NCBI RefSeq assembly: GCF_016909575.1
Contig: NZ_JAFBGA010000016.1
Span: 1 to 64,000, forward strand
Reading direction: 5' to 3'
DNA length: 64,000 nt
DNA from: Streptomyces sp. HB132
GTDB lineage: Bacteria > Actinomycetota > Actinomycetes > Streptomycetales > Streptomycetaceae
Made by a program: the position numbers and the translations under genes. Below, piece by piece: positions 1-7,987 of this stretch. The notes under the pieces are model-generated. The model was not told the origin of the DNA and did no database searches. It worked only from the letters and a program-made list of their open reading frames with translations. Numbering within the stretch: the stretch's first letter is position 1; every line of letters starts with the position of its first letter.

Positions 1-1671
1 GGTGGTGGCTTCGAGCGTCGCGACGACCGTGCTCCGCGTCGTGACGACAACCGTGGCGGCGGCTCCGGTGGCGGTTTCCGACGCGACGACAACCGCGGCG
101 GCCGGCCGGCCGGTGGTGGCTTCGAGCGTCGTGATGACCGTGCTCCGCGTCGTGACGACAACCGTGGCGGCGGCTCCGGCGGCGGCGGTTTCCGTCGTGA
201 CGACCGAGGCCCGCGCCGGGACGACGACCGTCCCAGCAGCTTCCGTCGTGATGACCGGGCTCCGCGTCGTGATGATGACCGTGGTGGATACCGCGGTGGC
301 CAGCAGCGTGATGACCGTGGTGGCCGTCCCAGCGGTGGTGGCTTCGAGCGTCGCGACGACCGTGCCCCGCGTCGTGATGACAACCGTGGCGGCGGCTCCG
401 GCGGCGGCTTCCGACGCGACGACAGCCGTGGTGGCGGCTCCGGTGGCGGCGGCTTCCGACGCGACGACAGCCGTGGTGGCGGCTCCGGTGGCGGCGGCTT
501 CCGACGCGACGACAACCGCGGCGGCGGCTCCGGTGGCGGCGGCTTCCGACGCGACGACCGAGGCCCGCGCCGGGACGACGACCGTCCCAGCAGCTTCCGT
601 CGTGATGACCGTGCTCCGCGTCGTGATGATGACCGTGGTGGATACCGCGGTGGCCAGCAGCGTGATGACCGTGGTGGCCGTCCCAGCGGTGGTGGTTTCG
701 AGCGTCGTGACGACAGCCGTGGCGGTGACCGCGACCGTGCGCCGCGTCGTGACAACGACCGGCGCGACGACCGTGGCGGATTCCGCGGCCGCGACGACCG
801 TGGTGGCTACCAGGGCCGCGACGACCGGGACCGTGAGCCCATCAAGAGGCTGCCGATCCCGGACGACGTCACGGGTCACGAGATCGACAAGGACGTCCGC
901 CAGGAGCTGATGAGCCTGCCGAAGACCCTTGCCGAGGACGTCGCGCGGAACCTCGTCATGGTCGCCCGTCTGATCGACGAGGACCCTGATCAGGCTTACG
1001 CGTACTCCCGTATCGCCCTGAGGCTGGCGTCGCGCGTCGCCGCGGTGCGCGAGGCCGCCGGGTTCGCGGCGTACGCGACGCAGAAGTACTCCGAGGCTCT
1101 GGCGGAGTTCCGGGCGTCCCGTCGGATGACCGGGTCCGTCGAGCTCTGGCCCGTCATGGCCGACTGCGAGCGTGGACTCGGACGTCCCGAGCGTGCCATG
1201 GCCATGGCCGGCGAGCCCGAGGTGCAGAAGCTGGACAAGGCCGGACAGGTCGAGATGCGCCTGGTCGCCGCCGGAGCCCGCAGGGACATGGGGCAGATCG
1301 ACGCCGCCATCGTCACGCTGCAGGGTCCCGAGCTCGCTTCCCACGCCGTCCACTCGTGGACGCCGCGCCTGCGTTACGCCTACGCCGACGCACTTCTGGA
1401 GGCCGGCCGCGAGGACGAGGCCCGTGAGTGGTTCGGGAAGGCCCTGGAGGCCGACAAGGACGGTGCGACCGACGCGTCCGACCGGCTGGCCGAACTCGAC
1501 GGTGTGGACTTCGTCGACGCGCTCGGCGATGACGACGAGCAGCCCGCCCCGACGGCCGCCGCCGACGCGACGGCCGAAGCCGACGACGTGGACGGCTCGG
1601 ACGGCGACGGCCGGGACGCCGACGACGACGATGACGATGACGACGACGTGGACGGACCCACGAAGGCCTGA
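1..1671 (+). CDS. Arg/Asp/Gly-repeat protein with C-terminal TPR-like domain (5' end missing)
   Basis: Frame +1 is open from the first base of the window to the TGA at 1669-1671 (556 codons), so the start lies outside. Codons 1-280 are low complexity: repeated RRDD, GGGSGGG, FERRDDRAPRRDD and DRGGYRG units, resembling an RGG-box disordered region. Codons 281-303 form a linker (IKRLPIPDDVTGHEIDKDV). Codons 304-500 are a helical domain with TPR-like repeats (DPDQAYAYSRIALRLA, ALLEAGREDEAREWFGKALE). The tail is very acidic, with nine Asp in a row just before the C-terminus. Met at 910 is internal to this frame, not the likely start. Function is unknown. The RGG-like part suggests nucleic-acid or protein condensate contacts, which is inference. 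Confidence 0.85.
   Translation, partial: GGGFERRDDRAPRRDDNRGGGSGGGFRRDDNRGGRPAGGGFERRDDRAPRRDDNRGGGSGGGGFRRDDRGPRRDDDRPSSFRRDDRAPRRDDDRGGYRGGQQRDDRGGRPSGGGFERRDDRAPRRDDNRGGGSGGGFRRDDSRGGGSGGGGFRRDDSRGGGSGGGGFRRDDNRGGGSGGGGFRRDDRGPRRDDDRPSSFRRDDRAPRRDDDRGGYRGGQQRDDRGGRPSGGGFERRDDSRGGDRDRAPRRDNDRRDDRGGFRGRDDRGGYQGRDDRDREPIKRLPIPDDVTGHEIDKDVRQELMSLPKTLAEDVARNLVMVARLIDEDPDQAYAYSRIALRLASRVAAVREAAGFAAYATQKYSEALAEFRASRRMTGSVELWPVMADCERGLGRPERAMAMAGEPEVQKLDKAGQVEMRLVAAGARRDMGQIDAAIVTLQGPELASHAVHSWTPRLRYAYADALLEAGREDEAREWFGKALEADKDGATDASDRLAELDGVDFVDALGDDDEQPAPTAAADATAEADDVDGSDGDGRDADDDDDDDDDVDGPTKA
199..708 (+). repeat. Two long direct repeats, 354 bp apart
   Basis: About 156 bp at 199-354 recur at 553-708 with only a few mismatches; the period is 354 bp or 118 codons. 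Both copies encode DDRGPRRDDDRPSSF and then RRDD, GGYRGGQQ and GGRPSGGGFERR units in frame +1, so the repeat preserves the reading frame and looks like an internal duplication of the protein. Confidence 0.8.
421..555 (+). repeat. Tandem 45-bp (15-codon) repeat
   Basis: Three consecutive copies start at 421, 466 and 511. Each encodes D-S/N-R-GGGSGGGG-FRRD, and a related 14-codon unit precedes them at 379-420. Copies differ by very few bases, so slippage or unequal crossing-over could change the copy number without breaking the frame. Confidence 0.85.
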
Positions 1672-1692
1672 CCGCCGCTGAATCACGGAATA

Positions 1693-1731
1693 CGGAAAGG
1701 GCGGCACCCTCCGAGGGTGCCGCCCTTTCCG
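1693..1731 (+). terminator. Intrinsic-type hairpin after the repeat protein
   Basis: Perfect 18-bp inverted repeat (1693-1710 with 1714-1731) closed by the 3-nt loop CCG. There is no clear U-tract, as is usual in Streptomyces. It lies between the + gene ending at 1671 and the - gene ending at 1809, so it may serve both. Confidence 0.8.
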
Positions 1732-1808
1732 CGTTCCCGGATGTCCGTCGAAGCCGGTCCGACCGAACCGGACCACCGACCACCGATCCCCTGAGCCTGC
1801 CCCCGGTC

Positions 1809-3089
1809 TCAGCCGGTGCCGAGACTCCGCAGGACCAGACCCGTGGCCGGTTTCGGTCCGAACGAGGTCGACTTCCGGGGCATCGTGACGCCCTGCCTGG
1901 CGAGATCGCGTACGACGTCCTCGCCCACCGGATGCATCAGCACCGCGGTGGCGCCGTGCCGTTCCGCCTGTTCGACCGCCGCCGCCGTGTCGTGGATGTA
2001 GGCGATGTGCTCCGGGGCGTCGGGGATCCGCCACACGTCGTCGAGGAGCGTGGAGTGCAGCACGGTAGCGTCGAGCGCGCGCCAGGCCGCCGGGCGGTCG
2101 GTGCGGACCGTGCGTGCCAGCAGTTGCTCGTCCGGCCGGTCGATCAGGTGGAAACGGCCGTCGCCCGCTAGGAGGAAGGCGTTGCCCTCCGCGGCGGCCT
2201 TGGCGAGGACGTCGAGTGCACGCGGCAGCGGGACATCGACGGGGCGTACGCGGAAGCGGCCGTCCAGGCCGCGGAGGGCGTCGGCGACGGGCAGGCGGTG
2301 CAGCAGCCGGTGGATGGCGCGGACCCGCAGCGGATAACGGGTGGTGTCGACGAGCAGGACGAGGCCGAAGTCCCAGGGGCCGGGGGAGGACTGTTCCTCC
2401 TGGAGCCGGAGGTAGGTGGCCCAGCGATGGTGGCCGTCGGCGATCAGGGCCTGGCGGTGGGACAGGTCGGACTCGATCTCCGCCTGCTCCGCAGGATCGG
2501 TGAGGGCCCAGAGGCGGTGGCTGAAACCGTCCTCGGTCGTCGTGGTGAGGAGCGGGAGCCGCTTCACCACGCGCTCGATCACGGCCGTAGCTCCGTTCGG
2601 CCCGCCGTCACCCGCATAGCTGAGGAGCAGGGGTTCGAGGTGGGCGGCAGCGGTGCGCATCAGATCCGCGCGATCCTCCACCACGTCGGCCATGACGTCC
2701 TCGTGCGGCAGTACGACACCCTCCGGCGCGGGGGAGAGCGCGAGGGCCCCGATGACACCGCGTTGCAGGACCTCGCCGGCACGCTGCTCGTACACGTAGA
2801 GCGCGGGCACCGGGTCCGGGGCGAGGACGCCCTCCGCCAGCCAGCGCTTCAGGGTGTCGGCGGCCTGCCGGTGCCGATCGACGGCCGTTCCGGCCTGCGG
2901 AAGGATCAGCCGCACGATGTTGTGCGGGTCCGCGGACTCCAGGTGGTGAAGACCGTCGGGCCGGACGACGACGTCGTACGGGGGCGAGGTCACCGCCGCC
3001 AGGCTGCCGACCCGTTCGGGTACGTAGCGCAGCCCGCGAAAGGGAATCAGCCGCAGTCCCTGGCCGGCGGCGGGCCCGGATGTGTTCAT
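1809..3089 (-). CDS. DUF1015 family protein
   Basis: The 426-residue product has the DUF1015 signatures: an N-terminal PFRGLRYVPERVG, then SPPYDVV around residue 35, and LIADGHHRWATYLR in the middle. Length fits the family (about 400-430). The start at 3089 gives MNTSGPAAGQ and has a GGAG-like sequence upstream on the minus strand; the frame extends to 3377 but that part would overlap the divergent HAD gene and has no family similarity. The biochemical function of DUF1015 proteins is not established to my knowledge. The gene is convergent with the repeat protein and divergent from the HAD phosphatase (72 bp apart), so the two starts share a promoter region. Confidence 0.88.
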   Translation of the reverse strand: MNTSGPAAGQGLRLIPFRGLRYVPERVGSLAAVTSPPYDVVVRPDGLHHLESADPHNIVRLILPQAGTAVDRHRQAADTLKRWLAEGVLAPDPVPALYVYEQRAGEVLQRGVIGALALSPAPEGVVLPHEDVMADVVEDRADLMRTAAAHLEPLLLSYAGDGGPNGATAVIERVVKRLPLLTTTTEDGFSHRLWALTDPAEQAEIESDLSHRQALIADGHHRWATYLRLQEEQSSPGPWDFGLVLLVDTTRYPLRVRAIHRLLHRLPVADALRGLDGRFRVRPVDVPLPRALDVLAKAAAEGNAFLLAGDGRFHLIDRPDEQLLARTVRTDRPAAWRALDATVLHSTLLDDVWRIPDAPEHIAYIHDTAAAVEQAERHGATAVLMHPVGEDVVRDLARQGVTMPRKSTSFGPKPATGLVLRSLGTG

Positions 3090-3161
3090 CCGAGCATGGT
3101 AAGTGCGCTCCTGTGATGGGCGATGATCGGGGGAGAGGCATGGAAAGAGGAGCACAGGCAT

Positions 3162-4190
3162 ATGAGTCAGCAGCACAGGTCCCGGCCCCTCGGGAGCAGC
3201 GTCGCGCTGAGCGAGGCGTACGACACGGCCCTGCTCGACCTCGACGGGGTGGTGTACGCCGGCGGACACGCCATCGTCCACGCCGTCGAGTCGCTGGGCA
3301 CCGCACGCGCGGGCGGCATGCACCTGGCGTACGTGACGAACAACGCGCTGCGGACACCGGACGCGGTCGCGGAGCACCTGACGGAGCTCGGGGTGCCGGC
3401 CGAACCCGCTGACGTGATCACGTCGGCGCAGGCGGTGGCCCGGCTGATGGCCGATCAGCTGCCCTCCGGGGCCAGGGTCCTCGTGGTCGGCGGCGAAGGG
3501 CTGCGGGTCGCGTTGCGCGAGCGTGGCCTGGTACCGGTGGAGTCGGCCGACGACGATCCGGTGGCCGTGGCGCAGGGGTTCGGCGGTCCCGATCTCGCGT
3601 GGGGCCGGTTCGCCGAGGCGGCGTACGCGATCTCACGCGGGGCCGAGTGGTTCGCGTCCAACACGGACCTGACGATTCCGGGGGCCCGCGGGATCGCTCC
3701 GGGCAACGGAGCGGCGGTGGAGGTCGTGCGGATCGCGACCGGTGCCGAGCCGCAGGTCGCGGGCAAGCCGCTGCCGCCGATGCACCGCGAGACCGTGCTG
3801 CGGACCGGGGCGGAGCGGCCGCTGGTGGTAGGGGACCGGCTGGACACGGACATCGAGGGGGCGTTCAACGGCGGCGTGGACTCGCTGCTCGTCCTCACCG
3901 GGGTGACCGACGCGGCGCAGCTGATCGCGGCCGGCCCCGAGCACCGCCCGACCTATGTGGACAGGGACCTGCGGGGGCTGCTCACCGGTCAGCCCGAAGT
4001 GTCCGAGGAGGACGGCCGGTTCCGTTGCGGAGGCTGGACGGCCGAGGTGCGCGCGGACGCACTCGTGCTGGACGGCGAGGGCGACGGGATCGACGGGCTG
4101 AGGGCGCTGTGCGCGGCGGCGTGGACCCACGCGGGGGACGGCTCATGTGCGCTGGACGCGGACAAGGCCGTGACCGGTCTCGCCCTGTAG
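3162..4190 (+). CDS. HAD-superfamily (NagD/p-nitrophenylphosphatase-like) hydrolase
   Basis: The 342-residue product carries the HAD motifs: LLDLDGVVYAG (motif I, nucleophile and acid Asp near residues 26 and 28), VTNNALRT (motif II), AGKPLPPMH with the motif III Lys near 200, and VVGDRLDTDIEGAFNGGVD (motif IV, near 222). This pattern and the C2 cap match the NagD / 4-nitrophenylphosphatase branch, soluble phosphatases acting on small phosphomonoesters such as nucleotides or glycerol phosphate. The start at 3162 was preferred over 3123 because AAGAGGAG at 3145-3152 is a good ribosome binding site for it. In-frame ATG at 3123 has none. Confidence 0.88.
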   Translation: MSQQHRSRPLGSSVALSEAYDTALLDLDGVVYAGGHAIVHAVESLGTARAGGMHLAYVTNNALRTPDAVAEHLTELGVPAEPADVITSAQAVARLMADQLPSGARVLVVGGEGLRVALRERGLVPVESADDDPVAVAQGFGGPDLAWGRFAEAAYAISRGAEWFASNTDLTIPGARGIAPGNGAAVEVVRIATGAEPQVAGKPLPPMHRETVLRTGAERPLVVGDRLDTDIEGAFNGGVDSLLVLTGVTDAAQLIAAGPEHRPTYVDRDLRGLLTGQPEVSEEDGRFRCGGWTAEVRADALVLDGEGDGIDGLRALCAAAWTHAGDGSCALDADKAVTGLAL

Positions 4191-4262
4191 AGCGGGAAAC
4201 CGAGCGGCGCGGGGCGGGGCGGGACCCCCTTGTCCCAGGGGATACAGGGCATTGATCCAATG

Positions 4263-4281
4263 ACAGGATAGGCTAACCTAA
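4263..4281 (+). promoter_or_regulatory. Iron box (DmdR/IdeR/DtxR-type operator)
   Basis: The 19 bases acaggataggctaacctaa match the actinobacterial iron box TTAGGTTAGSCTNACCTAA at 16 of 19 positions, with a perfect right half. It ends 4 bases before the GTG start of the first siderophore permease. This is where an iron-loaded DtxR-family repressor would block transcription. Confidence 0.82.
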
Positions 4282-4285
4282 CCGG

Positions 4286-5347
4286 GTGTTGGTAGAGAGT
4301 CCCCCAGAATCGAATCCCGGTCACCCGGCCGCGCCGGACACGGGCCGACGCGCCGGACGCCACGCGGTACGGGCCGCGGGTCTGCTGGTCTCCGCGGCCG
4401 TGCTGGTGCTGGTGTGCCTCGCGAGTATCGCGATCGGTGCGAAGGCCCTGCCGCTCTCCGAGGTGTGGCACGGTCTGTTCCACTACTCGGGCACCGGCGG
4501 CGACGTACTCGTACGGGACGTGCGGGTCCCCCGCACCGTCCTGGGGCTGATCGTCGGAGCGGCCCTGGGACTGGCCGGCGCGGTGATGCAGGCGCTGACC
4601 CGCAACCCGCTCGCCGAGCCCGGCCTGCTGGGCGTCAACGCGGGCGCCGCGGCGGCCGTCGTCTCGGCCATCAGCTTCCTCGGCGTCACCTCGCTGACCG
4701 GGTACGTCTGGTTCGCGTTCGGCGGCGCCGCGATCGTGTCCGTGGCCGTCTATCTGCTCGGCGGCAGCCGGTCCGCGAACCCCGTACGGCTGGCGCTCGC
4801 CGGCACGGCGGTCACCGCGGCGCTCTTCGGCTACGTCAACGCCGTGCAGCTGCTCGACGCGGCCGCGCTGGACCGGCTGAGGTTTTGGACCGTCGGCTCC
4901 CTGGCCTCCGCCAACACGGAGACCGTCGGCAAGGTGTGGCCGTTCATCGCGCTCGGCGTGCTTCTGTCCCTGCTCATCGCCCGGCCGCTCAACGCGCTGG
5001 AGATGGGCGACGACACGGCCAGGGCGCTCGGCGCGCACCTGACCCGTACCCGCGTCCTCGCGATGGTGGCCGTCACCCTGCTGTGCGGGGCGGCGACCGC
5101 AGCCTGCGGGCCGATCGTCTTCATCGGGCTGATGATCCCGCACTTGGTCCGCACCATCACGGGCCCGGACATGCGGTGGATTTTGCCCTACGCGGCCGTG
5201 CTCGCGCCCGTGCTGCTGCTCGGCGCCGACGTGGCGGGCAGGGTCGTCGCACGCCCCTCGGAGCTGCAGGTGGGCATCGTCACCGCGCTGCTGGGCGGGC
5301 CCGTCTTCATCCATCTCGTACGCCGCAAGAGGATGGCCCAGCTGTGA
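4286..5347 (+). CDS. Iron-siderophore ABC transporter permease (FecCD family), first subunit
   Basis: The 353-residue membrane protein belongs to the FecCD/BtuC family: a cytoplasmic arm rich in Pro/Arg, then about 9-10 hydrophobic helices. It shows the family signatures AVMQALTRNPLAEPGLLGVNAGAA (near residue 93) and the coupling segment ALGAHLTRTR. It would move ferric siderophore across the cytoplasmic membrane with the next gene as partner. The GTG start sits directly after the iron box with no ribosome binding site, so the transcript may be leaderless or the start may be slightly downstream. The stop overlaps the start of the next gene (GTGA). Confidence 0.92.
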   Translation: MLVESPPESNPGHPAAPDTGRRAGRHAVRAAGLLVSAAVLVLVCLASIAIGAKALPLSEVWHGLFHYSGTGGDVLVRDVRVPRTVLGLIVGAALGLAGAVMQALTRNPLAEPGLLGVNAGAAAAVVSAISFLGVTSLTGYVWFAFGGAAIVSVAVYLLGGSRSANPVRLALAGTAVTAALFGYVNAVQLLDAAALDRLRFWTVGSLASANTETVGKVWPFIALGVLLSLLIARPLNALEMGDDTARALGAHLTRTRVLAMVAVTLLCGAATAACGPIVFIGLMIPHLVRTITGPDMRWILPYAAVLAPVLLLGADVAGRVVARPSELQVGIVTALLGGPVFIHLVRRKRMAQL

Positions 5348-6402
5348 AGGCTGCGCAGGACACCACGAAGACGATCCACGCCGTGCGGACGGACGGCGGG
5401 CTCTCGTTCCGCGTGGACGCGCGGGCGTTCGTCGTGATCGCGCTGCTCGTCACGGCGGCGCTCTTCGCCGCCGTGGTACTGATCGGGAGCGGTGACTACG
5501 CCATGTCACCCGGTCAGGTGGTCAGCACCCTGTTCGGCGGCGGAACCTTCCAGCAGGAGTTCATCGTCACCGAACTGCGGCTGCCCAGGGTCCTGGTCGG
5601 ACTGCTCGTCGGCGCCGCGCTCGGTGTCGGAGGCGCCGTCTTCCAGAGCGTGTCCCGCAACCCGCTCGGAAGCCCCGACGTCCTGGGCTTCGGCCAGGGC
5701 TCCGCGGTCGGCGCCCTCATCGTGATCGTGCTCTTCCACGGTGGGCCCACCGAGGTCGCGGCGGGTGCCGTCGTCGGCGGCCTGCTCACGGGCGCCGCCG
5801 TCTATCTGCTGGCCTGGAAACGCGGGGTACACGGCTACCGGCTCGTCCTCGTCGGCATCGGGGCCGCCGCGATGCTCACCGCCGCCACCCACTACCTGAT
5901 CACCAAGGCCGACCTCGTCGACGCCACCCGCGCCGTGGTCTGGATGACCGGCTCGCTGGACGGCAGGGACTGGGCCCAGGTCTGGCCGCTGCTCGCGGTC
6001 TGCTGCGTCCTGATCCCCCTGGTCCTCGGCCACGGGCGGGCGCTGCGCATGATCGAGATGGGTGACGACGCCGCCCACGCCCTGGGCGTACGGGTGGAAC
6101 GCACCCGGCTCGTCCTCCTGAGCTGCGCGGTGCTGCTCGTCGCCGTCGCGACCGCCGCCGCCGGGCCCATCGTCTTCGTCTCGCTCAGCGCCCCGCAGGT
6201 CGCCCGCCGTCTCACCCGCGCCTCCGGCCCCAACCTGGCGGCCGCGGCGGCCACGGGGGCGGCCCTGCTGCTGGTCGCCGACTGGACCGCCATGAACGTC
6301 TTCGGGGACCGTCAGCTCCCCGTCGGCGTCGTCACCGGCGTACTCGGCGGCTGCTACCTGCTGTGGCTGCTCGTGTCCGAACGCAGGGCGGGACGCATAT
6401 GA
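5344..6402 (+). CDS. Iron-siderophore ABC transporter permease (FecCD family), second subunit
   Basis: The 352-residue FecCD permease starts at GTG 5344, overlapping the TGA of the previous gene by 4 nt and giving MKAAQDTTKTIH. It has the family motif AVFQSVSRNPLGSPDVLGFGQGSA near residue 98 and the ALGVRVERTR coupling segment near residue 244, with multiple hydrophobic helices. It is expected to pair with the upstream permease as a heterodimeric channel. Longer open reading upstream in this frame lies inside the first permease and is not used. The stop overlaps the ATP-binding gene by 4 nt (ATGA), indicating translational coupling. Confidence 0.92.
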   Translation: MKAAQDTTKTIHAVRTDGGLSFRVDARAFVVIALLVTAALFAAVVLIGSGDYAMSPGQVVSTLFGGGTFQQEFIVTELRLPRVLVGLLVGAALGVGGAVFQSVSRNPLGSPDVLGFGQGSAVGALIVIVLFHGGPTEVAAGAVVGGLLTGAAVYLLAWKRGVHGYRLVLVGIGAAAMLTAATHYLITKADLVDATRAVVWMTGSLDGRDWAQVWPLLAVCCVLIPLVLGHGRALRMIEMGDDAAHALGVRVERTRLVLLSCAVLLVAVATAAAGPIVFVSLSAPQVARRLTRASGPNLAAAAATGAALLLVADWTAMNVFGDRQLPVGVVTGVLGGCYLLWLLVSERRAGRI

Positions 6403-7292
6403 AGCAGAGCGCACCGGACACCTCGCAGCCCACACCCACAGACCTCGGGAGTACGACCATGCAGCGCCTCACCGCGGACTCGGTGACCCTCGGCTACGAC
6501 CAGCGGATCATCGCCGAGAACCTCTCGGTCGAGATACCCGACAACTCCTTCACGGTCGTCGTCGGCCCCAACGCCTGCGGCAAGTCGACCCTGCTCCGCG
6601 CCCTCTCCCGGATGCTGAAGCCGAACGCCGGAGACGTCCTCCTGGACGGGCGGTCCATCCACCGGATGCCCGCCAAGACGGTCGCCAGGACGCTGGGCCT
6701 GCTGCCGCAGTCCTCCATCGCCCCGGACGGGATCACCGTCGCCGACCTCGTATCGCGCGGCCGCTACCCCCACCAGGGGCTGCTCCGCCAGTGGTCGCCC
6801 GAGGACGAGCGGATCGTCGAGGAGTCCATGGAGTCGACCGGCGTCGGTGAGCTCGCCGACCGCTACGTCGACGAGCTGTCCGGCGGCCAGCGCCAGCGGG
6901 TCTGGATCGCCATGGCCCTCGCCCAGGAGACACCGCTGCTGCTGCTCGACGAGCCGACGACGTATCTCGACATCCAGCACCAGATCGACGTACTCGACCT
7001 CTGCGCCGAACTGCACGAGACGCGGGGCCGCACGCTCGTCGCCGTCCTGCACGACCTCAATCACGCAGCCCGGTACGCCACCCACCTGATCGCCATGCGC
7101 GGGGGCACGGTCGTCGCCGAGGGCGCGCCCGGCGACATCGTCACCGCACAGCTCGTGGAAGAGGTCTTCGGGATGCCGTGCCAGGTCATCGACGACCCCG
7201 AGACGGGGACACCGCTGGTGGTGCCGGCAGCCCGCAGCAAGCGCGCCCAGGCCTCCGTCCGGGGCCTGTCCGGGCTCAGAGCAGGGACCTGA
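6399..7292 (+). CDS. Iron-siderophore ABC transporter ATP-binding protein
   Basis: The 297-residue ATPase drives the two permeases. Walker A GPNACGKST lies near residue 57, the signature LSGGQRQR near 160, Walker B LLLLDEPTTYLDI near 181 and the H-loop VLHDLNHA near 214. This is the FecE/FepC type. The N-terminal 25 residues (KQSAPDTSQPTPTDLG) are an unstructured extension. The start at 6399 overlaps the permease stop. No substrate-binding lipoprotein gene is in the cluster, so the importer must use one encoded elsewhere. The last 17 bp overlap the convergent SCP2 gene. Confidence 0.93.
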   Translation: MKQSAPDTSQPTPTDLGSTTMQRLTADSVTLGYDQRIIAENLSVEIPDNSFTVVVGPNACGKSTLLRALSRMLKPNAGDVLLDGRSIHRMPAKTVARTLGLLPQSSIAPDGITVADLVSRGRYPHQGLLRQWSPEDERIVEESMESTGVGELADRYVDELSGGQRQRVWIAMALAQETPLLLLDEPTTYLDIQHQIDVLDLCAELHETRGRTLVAVLHDLNHAARYATHLIAMRGGTVVAEGAPGDIVTAQLVEEVFGMPCQVIDDPETGTPLVVPAARSKRAQASVRGLSGLRAGT

Positions 7293-7623
7293 GCTTCAGC
7301 AGATCGCGGAAGCCCGCCTCCAGCCGTACCCGGCCCGACCCCCAGGCCTTCGCGAAGTTCAGCTCGCCGCCGACCATGGCCACCAGATCGTCCCCGGTCA
7401 TCGCGAGCCGGATCTCGGCCTTCTCGCGGGGCGGCCCGTCGTGCGTGTCCAGCACCTTGATACGGCCGTCCGCCAGCCGTCCGGTGAACGTCGCGTCGAG
7501 GTCCCTGATGTGGCAGCTCAACGAGCGGTCGAGATCGGCGGCACGGCGTACGTCGCCGCCGGCCCCCGCCAGATTGTCGGAAAGTGTGTCGAGTGCGCTG
7601 CGGCACTCCGCCATGGTCGCCAT
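7276..7623 (-). CDS. SCP2 sterol-transfer-family protein
   Basis: The 115-residue protein has the pattern of a small SCP2 domain: an initial helix, TFTGRLADGRIKVLD, EIRLAMTGDDLVAMVGGELNFAKAWGSGRVRLEAGFRDLLKL. The GxLxFxxAWxxGxVxVxGxxxDLLRL-like ending is characteristic. SCP2 folds bind lipids or hydrophobic ligands in the cytoplasm; the ligand is unknown here. The start is uncertain: ATG 7623, ATG 7614 or GTG 7629, none with a clear ribosome binding site. It converges on the siderophore ATPase with a 17-bp overlap and diverges from the small gene at 7666. Confidence 0.82.
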   Translation of the reverse strand: MATMAECRSALDTLSDNLAGAGGDVRRAADLDRSLSCHIRDLDATFTGRLADGRIKVLDTHDGPPREKAEIRLAMTGDDLVAMVGGELNFAKAWGSGRVRLEAGFRDLLKLRSLL

Positions 7624-7665
7624 CGTCACCGACGGTACACCGGCGCTTCGGGGTAGCGTTCCCGC

Positions 7666-7980
7666 ATGAGCGACTGGATGCCGGGGCCGGACACGGCACA
7701 GCGGGGTGAGGCGGGCGAAGCGGCCGCGCCGGCGCCCGCCGTACCTCCCGCGCCCTCCTTCGACCCCGCCCCGCCCGCGCCCCTCGGTGTGGCACGCACG
7801 ACCACCGGGCACGCCGGTGTGGACGCGCGGCTGCAGCGGCTGGCCGACGCGGACCACCTCGCCGCCGACGGCCACACCGAGGTGTACGAGGATGTACACC
7901 GCGGGCTGCGCGACGAGCTGACCGCGCTGGACGCCCGGCCCGCACCCGCACCGACGCCCGCGCACGACAACAGGAGCTGA
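7666..7980 (+). CDS. Small conserved hypothetical protein upstream of tlyA
   Basis: The 104-residue acidic protein has a Pro/Ala-rich first half (PAPAVPPAPSFDPAPPAP) and a short helical stretch GHAGVDARLQRLADADHLAADGHTEVYEDVHRGLRDELTALD. I know this helical segment as a typical small actinobacterial protein found just before tlyA, but no function is established. It ends 7 nt before tlyA, and its 3' end supplies an AGGAG that can serve as the tlyA ribosome binding site, so the two are likely co-transcribed. Confidence 0.75.
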   Translation: MSDWMPGPDTAQRGEAGEAAAPAPAVPPAPSFDPAPPAPLGVARTTTGHAGVDARLQRLADADHLAADGHTEVYEDVHRGLRDELTALDARPAPAPTPAHDNRS

Positions 7981-7987
7981 ACGAGAA

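Noticed and set aside
421..555. Tandem repeats as a possible CRISPR array
   Set aside because: Units are contiguous without unique spacers and preserve a coding frame.
2..910. 302-codon Val/Ala/Thr-rich open frame
   Set aside because: It is the +1 shifted reading of the RDD/GGG repeat region. The adjacent frame is continuous with the TPR-like protein to 1671 and has natural composition.
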